From the NCBI GenBank assembly GCA_028713875.1, contig JAQTNM010000112.1:1-5399 (forward strand): DNA of 5,399 bases, read 5' to 3'. Shown here one piece after another: positions 1-4,705 of this stretch (the first letter of the stretch is position 1; each line of letters begins with the position of its first letter). The notes beneath the pieces were generated by a model. It had not been told where the DNA came from. It saw only the letters and a program-made list of their open reading frames with translations, and searched no databases. Source of the stretch: Candidatus Omnitrophota bacterium (lineage in GTDB: Bacteria > Omnitrophota > Gorgyraeia > Gygaellales > Profunditerraquicolaceae). The position numbers were made by a program, and so were the translations under genes.

Positions 1-810
1 CGGGACCTGATTGGAGGAAGAGAAGCGGATGTGCAGCTGGTAGTTGACGGCACAGACTCAAACACGGCTATGGTAATCGTGGGTTATGCCAATAGCATTA
101 TCAGCAAATACCAGTATGACATGATGGAATCGGAAGCGCAGGAAAAAGGTTATCAGATAATCAGCCCCAGGGTAGATTTAAGGGAGCGCGCCTGGTTCAA
201 CGAGAACCTTATTTCCAGGAATTATTATCTCCCCGGGGTAATCGCCTCCATTGTTACCATAATGTCCCTGCTATTAACGGCTATGGCCATAGTAAGGGAA
301 AAGGAAATAGGCACTATGGAGCAGCTGATCGTCAGCCCATTGAGGCCCATTGAGCTTATTTTCGGCAAGCTTCTTCCTTTCGGGGTGATCGCCCTTATCC
401 AGGCCGGGCTTATTACCACGGTAGGAATTTTCTGGTTCCACATACCGTTTCGAGGTAGCATACTTTTATTGATATTGGCCGCCTGCGTATATCTATTCAC
501 TACCCTGGGAGCGGGCCTGTTCATTTCCACGATAGCCTCAACCCAACAGGAGGCAATGATGTCGGTTTTTCTCTTCTATATGCCGACATTCCTGCTTTCA
601 GGGTTTGCTTACCCAATAGCCAATATGCCCTGGATCATCCAGCAGTTTACTTATATTAACCCTATGCGTTATTTCCTGGTGACCATCAGGGGTATATTTT
701 TGAAGGGCGTGGGGATAGATGTGCTTTGGACCCAGTTTGTGCCGCTTTTAGTCATCGGTTTGATCGTAATTACCTTAAGCGTATTGAGGTTCAGCAGGCG
801 CCTTGCATAA
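1..810 (+). CDS. ABC-2 type transporter permease, C-terminal part (5' end cut by window)
   Basis: Inner-membrane permease subunit of an ABC exporter, of the YhhJ/YbhS/YbhR type. The frame is open from base 1, so the true start lies outside the window. The 269 visible residues compare with roughly 370 in the family. About the first 70 are the end of the periplasmic domain that sits between helix 1 and helix 2 in this family. A membrane segment follows (about 77-97), then the cytoplasmic motif VREKEIGTMEQL (98-109) and the segment SPLRPIELIFGK, both characteristic of ABC-2 permeases. Further helices lie near 117-145, 150-180, 187-205 and 240-262, and the chain ends in a basic tail (RFSRRLA). 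The family usually works with an ATPase and often an HlyD-like periplasmic adaptor, expected upstream. The next gene starts within its stop codon. Family assignment is firm; the substrate (drug, lipid or polysaccharide) is unknown. Confidence 0.9.
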   Translation, partial: RDLIGGREADVQLVVDGTDSNTAMVIVGYANSIISKYQYDMMESEAQEKGYQIISPRVDLRERAWFNENLISRNYYLPGVIASIVTIMSLLLTAMAIVREKEIGTMEQLIVSPLRPIELIFGKLLPFGVIALIQAGLITTVGIFWFHIPFRGSILLLILAACVYLFTTLGAGLFISTIASTQQEAMMSVFLFYMPTFLLSGFAYPIANMPWIIQQFTYINPMRYFLVTIRGIFLKGVGIDVLWTQFVPLLVIGLIVITLSVLRFSRRLA

Positions 811-1205
811 TGAACAATAAAAGCAGGATCAGGATAGCCATTACCGCCGTACTTTTATTCCTTTTTTTATTCGCGAATTTCTATGCGGTAAGAAGGATGG
901 CATTTTACGCAGTGCAGGCGTATCTATATGACAAGCTGCTGGTTGCCTACCGCGTAGGCGGAATGCCCGGGTTAAAAAGCGAACTGGAAGAAATACTCTC
1001 CAGCGATAAGATGCCCCGCGAGCTAGCAGAGGCCAGGGGTTTTAAGAGCGATCTGGATAATATAAAAGACCCGGGAAAGTTCCTGAGCGATATCGCAAGG
1101 CAAAAAAAGGCTAAGATAAATTTCCTGAGGAATCTGCGCATTGCGGCTTTTGCGCTTATTCTGGTGGCGCTGCTGGCGCGGGTTATAGTCAACGCATTTA
1201 TATGA
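810..1205 (+). CDS. Small protein with two predicted membrane helices, unknown function
   Basis: I do not recognise a family. The 131-residue protein has a basic N-terminus (MNNKSRIRIA), a hydrophobic helix at about 9-27, a charged and largely helical middle (about 28-108, rich in Lys, Glu, Asp and Arg), and a second hydrophobic helix at about 111-130 that ends the protein. Both ends probably lie on the same side of the inner membrane, with the middle in the periplasm or cytoplasm depending on orientation. The frame is open further upstream to 726, but the ATG at 810 is preferred: it overlaps the permease stop as TAATG, a usual sign of translational coupling, and a weak AGCAGG lies 11 bases upstream. 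The gene could encode an accessory subunit of the exporter, judged only from this coupling. It has no visible catalytic motif. Confidence 0.7.
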   Translation: MNNKSRIRIAITAVLLFLFLFANFYAVRRMAFYAVQAYLYDKLLVAYRVGGMPGLKSELEEILSSDKMPRELAEARGFKSDLDNIKDPGKFLSDIARQKKAKINFLRNLRIAAFALILVALLARVIVNAFI

Positions 1206-1230
1206 TTTTTAGATAAAGAAGGAGCCTGGC

Positions 1231-1995
1231 ATGGTATTTCTAAAGAGGCTGATTGCTTCTCTGGGAATAATATTTCTTATTTTACTGGTTTTGTTTTTTT
1301 CTCTTTTCTGGTTTATCAAGCACCTGCGGATAAAGGAAATAGTGGAGAGAGAAATAGAACATAGCCTGGGCATCAATGTCACCATAGAAAAACTTGAATT
1401 TTCGCCTCTTCTTGCGCATATCGGCGCCTATGGCATAACCGTGCATAACCCTCCGGGTTTCAACGGGGGTGAGCTTGCTTACATATCTGCGCTTCATGCC
1501 ATGTTTGACCCGGTAGAGATGCTTACGCGCAAGAAGCCCAACATTTATCTCTTTACGGTGGACCTTAACCGCCTGAATATCATAAAGAATAAGGACGGCA
1601 GGGTGAACATAAAAGAGATCATACCTATAAAGGAAGACGGACCAGGAGAGGAACAGGCGGGTTTTTATTTTGATGTCCTGGTATTGAGCGTAGGCCGGGT
1701 CAGCTACGCGGAGTACGCCGGGCAGGCGAAGAAAGTTTATGAGTATCCTATCGGCCTGAAAAACGCGGCATTCATCGGTCTCAAAGATGAAAATGAGGTG
1801 GTAAAAGAAGTAATTTATCGGGCCATACAGAATACCTCCATCGGGAGATTGATTAATTTGAGCGTGGTGCCGGTCGTCTCACAGCTTAATAATACTTTAA
1901 ACTCGGCCTGGGATACGGCAAAGAGCGGGGCAAAGGGCGCCATGGAGATCGCTACCCTTCCCTTTACGTTGCTTTTTGGAAAATCTAATCAATAA
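1231..1995 (+). CDS. AsmA-like inner-membrane-anchored periplasmic protein
   Basis: The 254-residue protein starts with a short basic segment and one long hydrophobic helix (about 7-30), a signal anchor placing the rest in the periplasm. The following region resembles the N-terminus of AsmA/DUF748-type proteins: a helix ending in HSLGINVTIEKLEFSP (about 44-59), then beta-type text with ITVHNPPGF (about 69-77), a conserved-looking pattern in that superfamily. Next comes a segment in which residues alternate around NRLNIIKNKDGRVNIKEI (about 113-130). AsmA-type proteins are implicated in outer-membrane assembly and phospholipid transport and are often over 600 residues, so this is a short member. 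The C-terminus (about 215-254) is Ala/Gly-rich and may be an amphipathic helix. AAGGAG at 1219-1224, six bases before the ATG, supports the start. It sits 25 bases after the previous gene in the same operon. Confidence 0.65.
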   Translation: MVFLKRLIASLGIIFLILLVLFFSLFWFIKHLRIKEIVEREIEHSLGINVTIEKLEFSPLLAHIGAYGITVHNPPGFNGGELAYISALHAMFDPVEMLTRKKPNIYLFTVDLNRLNIIKNKDGRVNIKEIIPIKEDGPGEEQAGFYFDVLVLSVGRVSYAEYAGQAKKVYEYPIGLKNAAFIGLKDENEVVKEVIYRAIQNTSIGRLINLSVVPVVSQLNNTLNSAWDTAKSGAKGAMEIATLPFTLLFGKSNQ

Positions 1996-2007
1996 CAGGA
2001 GAAAGCC

Positions 2008-2940
2008 TTGGCTAGATACGCCGGAAAGGTATTGCGCGGTTTATTGATAATTTTTGTTGCGGTATTTTCTTTTTTGCTTTTATCGCAAGAGGCATACGCG
2101 CGGGGAGATGTCAGCGAAGAAAGGGCTTTGGCCATGGAGGAAGCTTTAGACATGGAAGAGGCTAGCTCCGGCAGTGAATTTGATTCTTACATAAGGTATA
2201 TGCCTGAGCGTTCCGTAAAATCGCAGGCCGGCTCAATAGGGATCATCCAGTCAGAGGCGGAATACGACTATAGTTTCAAGGCATTCGGCAAGCTGCCGGT
2301 AGAATTATCCTTGAATCCTTTCTGCGCCAATATAAATAATACGACGGCGATAAAATTCCCCGCTCATTTAACAAAGCTTGCCGCCGGCATTGAGGCGACA
2401 TTTCCCTTATTCAACCTCAAGCATACTTATTTCCTGGTAGGCCTGAATCCTTCTTTTAACGGGGACAACTGGAATCTTAACTCGGCGAGTTTTCGTTTCC
2501 ACAACTATTACGCCGCTATTTTTCAGCCGAACGAGAAATTGCTGTTTGTGGCCGGAGTTGACGTTTATCCCAGGTATGAGGATCAGGTATTACCGATAGT
2601 GGGGTTAGTATACAGGCCCAACAAGAAATTAACGTTTTATCTGATCCCGGAAGACAGGTCCAACATTTCTTACGCCATTACCGAGCGGCTCACCCTGTTC
2701 ATAGAAGGAGGCAGTAATACCGATGAATTTGCCGTAACCCGTAACGGCTCCAGGGCCGTATTGCAGTATAACCAGTCGCACCTTGGCACGGGCGTAAAAT
2801 TAAAGGTCAATAAATATATGGATGTGACCGTGGCAGGAGGCGGGGTCTTTGACCATTATTTAAAATACAGAGACTCTGACGGCAAGGCCAGCATAAAGAA
2901 AGGGTTATATACGGAATTTAGAATAGAGGCCGCTATCTAG
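2008..2940 (+). CDS. Secreted, probably outer-membrane beta-barrel protein (TTG start)
   Basis: The 310-residue protein has a clear Sec signal peptide: basic start (MARYAGKVLRG), hydrophobic core at about 12-26, and an AYA site that would be cut after residue 31. A short acidic stretch follows, with a near-repeat of MEEA at about 42-53. The rest is rich in alternating, aromatic-ended strands (for example around 90-160 and 170-215) separated by short polar turns. The last residues again read as a beta strand (LYTEFRIEAAI), though the terminal residue is Ile and not the usual Phe. This fits a small outer-membrane barrel; a DUF6268-like family is possible but I cannot confirm it. The TTG start is supported by AGGAG at 1997-2001, six bases upstream, and because it gives a well-formed signal peptide. 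It lies 12 bases after the AsmA-like gene, as last gene of the operon. No terminator is visible after it. Confidence 0.65.
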   Translation: MARYAGKVLRGLLIIFVAVFSFLLLSQEAYARGDVSEERALAMEEALDMEEASSGSEFDSYIRYMPERSVKSQAGSIGIIQSEAEYDYSFKAFGKLPVELSLNPFCANINNTTAIKFPAHLTKLAAGIEATFPLFNLKHTYFLVGLNPSFNGDNWNLNSASFRFHNYYAAIFQPNEKLLFVAGVDVYPRYEDQVLPIVGLVYRPNKKLTFYLIPEDRSNISYAITERLTLFIEGGSNTDEFAVTRNGSRAVLQYNQSHLGTGVKLKVNKYMDVTVAGGGVFDHYLKYRDSDGKASIKKGLYTEFRIEAAI

Positions 2941-3469
2941 GGGAGTCTTGTTTACCCTCGTCGTCTTTAATCCTGCTTTGTATTTCCTGAAGCTTGCGGT
3001 TATTCAGGATGCCTGTAAATTTTTCATTTTTCATCAGGGTCCTGATATCATGGGATTTTAGGGCATTGCTGATCTCGGGGTCTTTCAATACATCCTGGAA
3101 CTGCTGATCTTGTGCAAGTCCGGCTAAGCTTTTCATAAGTTCGGGGTCGCTTGTTATCTTTGATTTTACGCGGTCCATCTCGGTTCTTATGGCTTCGTTT
3201 GCCTCCGGAGCAGATACGCTTGCTGCCTGAGAAGGCGTCTTGGCCGCGGCAGAGGCAATATCCTTCGTCTCAATCCTGCGGATCTTTGACATATCGATCT
3301 TGATCGCGCCCAAACTGCCGGTGTTGACGGTATATACGCCTTTATCCAGAGATATGATTTCCCCCTGGATTACGGTGCCGTCTATCAACTCTATCCTGCT
3401 TTTTTGGGCGCAATATGCGATTGCGTTTATCCCCACCATAAGAGCGCAGCAGATAACCAGCCTTTTCAT
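2933..3469 (-). CDS. Secreted protein with Sm-like beta domain and STI1/DP-like helical C-terminus
   Basis: The 178-residue protein begins with a signal peptide (MKRLVICCALMVGINAIA), most likely cut after Ala18. A lipoprotein reading using Cys20 is poor because Tyr precedes it. Residues 25-67 (from RIELIDGTVIQGEI to IRRIE) look like the small Sm-like beta barrel found in many exported hypothetical proteins. A linker of Ala, Ser and Pro (about 72-93) follows. Residues 96-168 are helical with spaced motifs DPELM (108-112), DPEIS (130-134) and HDIRTLMKNEKF (140-151), which resemble the DP/STI1 repeats of co-chaperones. The function is unknown; binding a peptide or a partner protein in the periplasm is only a suggestion. 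AAGGAC lies about 7-8 bases before the ATG. The 3' end overlaps the convergent gene by 8 bases. Confidence 0.75.
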   Translation of the reverse strand: MKRLVICCALMVGINAIAYCAQKSRIELIDGTVIQGEIISLDKGVYTVNTGSLGAIKIDMSKIRRIETKDIASAAAKTPSQAASVSAPEANEAIRTEMDRVKSKITSDPELMKSLAGLAQDQQFQDVLKDPEISNALKSHDIRTLMKNEKFTGILNNRKLQEIQSRIKDDEGKQDSPR

Positions 3470-3494
3470 ATTTTGTCCTTTTTATCGTATTTTG

Positions 3495-3522
3495 ATTATA
3501 ACATAAAATCACTTTTACTCAA
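3495..3522 (-). promoter_or_regulatory. Sigma-70-type promoter for the Sm-like/DP gene
   Basis: On the minus strand, TTGAGT (3517-3522) and a perfect TATAAT (3495-3500) are separated by 16 bases. Transcription would start near 3488, giving a leader of about 20 bases before the ATG at 3469. It points away from the pilin promoter in the same intergenic region. Confidence 0.65.
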
Positions 3523-3533
3523 TATAAAAACCA

Positions 3534-3547
3534 GCGCGGTTACGCGC
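3534..3547. repeat. GC-rich perfect inverted repeat in the divergent intergenic region
   Basis: GCGCG (3534-3538) and CGCGC (3543-3547) flank the four bases GTTA. This island of G and C stands in an otherwise AT-rich region, 12 bases upstream of the minus-strand -35 box and 54 bases upstream of the pilin -35 box. It could be an operator or simply a chance repeat; five-base arms are short. Confidence 0.35.
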
Positions 3548-3584
3548 GTCTGTATTTATATCCCGGTTTTCTCTTTTAGACGCC

Positions 3585-3629
3585 GAAAAAATAAAAAATA
3601 TTGACAAGTTAATTTATATTTGGAATAAT
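3585..3629 (+). promoter_or_regulatory. Strong promoter with A-tract UP element, driving the pilin gene
   Basis: A perfect TTGACA (3601-3606) and AATAAT (3624-3629, five of six matching TATAAT) are separated by 17 bases. The preceding bases 3585-3600 are almost all A, as in an UP element that contacts the alpha subunit of RNA polymerase. Transcription would start near 3636, leaving a leader of about 32 bases with TAGGAGG at 3649-3655. High expression is expected, as suits a structural pilin. Confidence 0.75.
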
Positions 3630-3667
3630 ATAACCCATAAGTTCATAATAGGAGGGGGGATTATAAA

Positions 3668-4054
3668 ATGCGGTCTAAAAAAGGTTTTACGCTGTTAGAG
3701 TTGATCGTAGTAATCGTAATCTTAGGTATTTTAGCTACCTTAGGCTTTACGCAGTACACTAAGATGGTGGAGAAAGGCCGCAGTGCCGAGGCCAGAGATG
3801 CTTTAGGACAGATACGGAAAGCGCAGATCGCCTATTACCTGGAAAACGGCGGATACACTTCTACCATCGCTAATTTGGCTTTTAGCGTTCCGGCCTCCTG
3901 CGCTTCAACCCATTATTTCTCCTATGCTGTCAGTACCTCAACTGCCACTGCGACAAGATGCACCGGTTCAGGGAAAACCCCTAACGTATCTTCGCCTTAT
4001 TCGATAACCCTGAGCTATGCTGGAACTTTCGGAGGCAGTGCCGGGTATTATTAG
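3668..4054 (+). CDS. Type IV pilin-like protein (prepilin with N-terminal methylation motif)
   Basis: The 128-residue protein carries the prepilin signature: a short basic leader (MRSKKG) cut by a PilD-type peptidase after Gly6, mature Phe7 which would be methylated, and Glu11 (mature position 5). A hydrophobic helix (about 12-27) follows, serving first as membrane anchor and then as fibre core. The amphipathic helix continues through AEARDALGQIRKAQIAYYLE (40-59), a pattern shared with GspG and PilA/PilE-type pilins. The globular part is Ser/Thr/Ala-rich, with only two cysteines (Cys78 and Cys98) that could form a disulfide loop. At this size it may be a major or minor pilin or a type II secretion pseudopilin; the calcium-site pattern expected of GspG is not evident. 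The Shine-Dalgarno match is strong but ends 12 bases before the ATG, which is long. No pilus assembly genes are nearby, so it depends on machinery encoded elsewhere. Confidence 0.9.
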   Translation: MRSKKGFTLLELIVVIVILGILATLGFTQYTKMVEKGRSAEARDALGQIRKAQIAYYLENGGYTSTIANLAFSVPASCASTHYFSYAVSTSTATATRCTGSGKTPNVSSPYSITLSYAGTFGGSAGYY

Positions 4055-4152
4055 CTCCTGTCTTTAAGAATACCTGCAGTTAATATTATCTCTTGCCAGA
4101 ATTATCCGATTTACCCCTGATTTTATTTCTCTAATTTATGCATTTTTGCCAT

Positions 4153-4176
4153 AATGCCCCGCCGGCAGCATTGTTT
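4153..4176 (+). terminator. Weak hairpin after the pilin gene, possible terminator
   Basis: AATGC (4153-4157) can pair with GCATT (4168-4172), or TGCC (4155-4158) with GGCA (4164-4167), followed by the short T-rich tail GTTT. The stem is imperfect and lies 99 bases after the pilin stop, so this is a tentative call. Confidence 0.25.
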
Positions 4177-4179
4177 AAG

Positions 4180-4208
4180 TTGTGTTTCCGGCTTAGAAAT
4201 GCTATAAT
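4180..4208 (+). promoter_or_regulatory. Promoter for the GYD-domain gene
   Basis: TTGTGT (4180-4185) and a perfect TATAAT (4203-4208) are separated by 17 bases. Transcription would start near 4215, giving a leader of about 28 bases that contains AAAGGAGG (4228-4235) seven bases before the ATG. The -35 box matches only the TTG half, so the promoter is moderate or needs an activator. Confidence 0.6.
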
Positions 4209-4242
4209 TAAATAAAGGTCAAATCAGAAAGGAGGAAAGGCT

Positions 4243-4521
4243 ATGGCTAAGTATGTGATGTTGGGTAAATACTCGGTTGAGGCGATCAAGGGCATAAAAG
4301 CCGAGCGTACCAAGAAGGTGGTTGAGATTTTTAAGAAACAGGGCGGCAGGATACTGAGTATGTATGCATTGATCGGGCCCTATGACCTGGCGCTTATCGT
4401 GGATATGCCCGGTAATGCCGCATTGATGAAGGCGGCTATCGCGGTTACAAAGTTAACCGGGGTAGGTTTCTTTAGCTCTCCCGCCATGACGGTAGAGGAA
4501 TTTGACAGGATCGCAGGTTAA
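4243..4521 (+). CDS. GYD-domain protein
   Basis: The 92-residue protein matches the GYD family throughout its length: MAKYVMLGKYS at the start, KGIKAERTKKVVEIFKKQGG (16-35), then SMYALIGPYDLALIVDMP (39-56) with the GxYD motif at 45-48, and SSPAMTVEEFD near the end. These small proteins are expected to adopt a dimeric ferredoxin-like fold similar to alpha/beta-barrel dimer families. They have no established reaction, and no catalytic residue can be named here. There is no signal peptide, so it is cytoplasmic. It has a strong Shine-Dalgarno (AAAGGAGG) at ideal spacing and its own promoter, so it is probably expressed alone. No terminator lies directly after it; the first good one is at 4668-4699, which could also end this transcript. 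Confidence 0.9.
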   Translation: MAKYVMLGKYSVEAIKGIKAERTKKVVEIFKKQGGRILSMYALIGPYDLALIVDMPGNAALMKAAIAVTKLTGVGFFSSPAMTVEEFDRIAG

Positions 4522-4579
4522 CGTTATTCCTGCAGGTTAGAGGGGACAGCCAGCCACAGTTATTTAAAGCACTCCTGCC

Positions 4580-4608
4580 TTGACAAGATGCCGGATATGA
4601 TGTATAAA
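4580..4608 (+). promoter_or_regulatory. Near-consensus promoter for the radical SAM gene leader
   Basis: A perfect TTGACA (4580-4585) and TATAAA (4603-4608) are separated by 17 bases. Transcription would start near 4615. The transcript would begin with about 90 bases of structured leader before the ATG at 4706. Confidence 0.7.
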
Positions 4609-4614
4609 TATACC

Positions 4615-4705
4615 TATAAGTTCGGGGTGGTATGTTTCGAAGGGGGAACTGCCACGTTAATATAATTAAAACCTTCGCTGGACAGAGCGGAGGTTTTTTA
4701 TTTAA
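4615..4705 (+). promoter_or_regulatory. Structured 5' leader, candidate riboswitch or attenuator
   Basis: Between the predicted transcript start and the radical SAM ATG, GTGGTA-T-GTTTC (4627-4638) can pair with GGAACTGCCAC (4645-4655). This makes an 11-pair hairpin with one bulged U, two G-U pairs and the loop GAAGGG (4639-4644). The loop GAAGG (4639-4643) is complementary to CCTTC (4672-4676) in the 5' arm of the downstream terminator, across an AU-rich spacer (4656-4671). Pairing of the two would form an H-type pseudoknot and block the terminator. A competing pairing of AGTTC (4619-4623) with GAACT (4646-4650) also exists. A riboswitch or attenuator is inferred from this layout; the ligand is unknown. 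Alternatively the leader plus terminator make a free small RNA of about 85 bases. Confidence 0.5.
4668..4700 (+). terminator. Intrinsic terminator whose 3' arm holds the next gene's Shine-Dalgarno
   Basis: AAAACCTTCGCT (4668-4679) pairs with AGCGGAGGTTTT (4686-4697) over 12 positions, with one G-U pair and the loop GGACAG, followed by a run of T to 4699. The GGAGG at 4689-4693 is the only plausible ribosome site for the ATG at 4706, so the folded hairpin would stop transcription and also hide that site. It may additionally end transcripts coming from the GYD gene. Confidence 0.85.

Noticed and set aside
225..530. 101-codon minus-strand open frame inside the permease
   Set aside because: It is a shadow of the ABC-2 permease; the product has no recognisable character.
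726..809. Longer N-terminus for the two-helix protein using an ATG at 726
   Set aside because: It would lie wholly within the permease gene and add a polar, unlikely leader; the TAATG start at 810 is better.
2123..2166. Near-repeat coding for MEEA twice in the barrel-like protein
   Set aside because: It is two imperfect copies just after the signal peptide, probably chance in an acidic stretch.
3240..3604. Two plus-strand open frames opposite the Sm-like gene and promoter region
   Set aside because: They mirror a minus-strand gene with signal peptide, ribosome site and promoter, and have no such signals themselves.
4513..4539. Direct repeat GCAGGTTA (4513-4520 and 4532-4539) and palindrome CCTGCAGG (4529-4536)
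   Set aside because: They are too short and isolated to call an attachment site or operator.
4611..4656. TPP riboswitch, suggested by CGGGGTGG
   Set aside because: The CTGAGA element and the second conserved thi-box half are missing, and the leader is too short.
4588..4665. 25-residue frame (starts MPDMMYKY) ending just before the terminator
   Set aside because: It begins upstream of the predicted transcript start and has no Shine-Dalgarno sequence.
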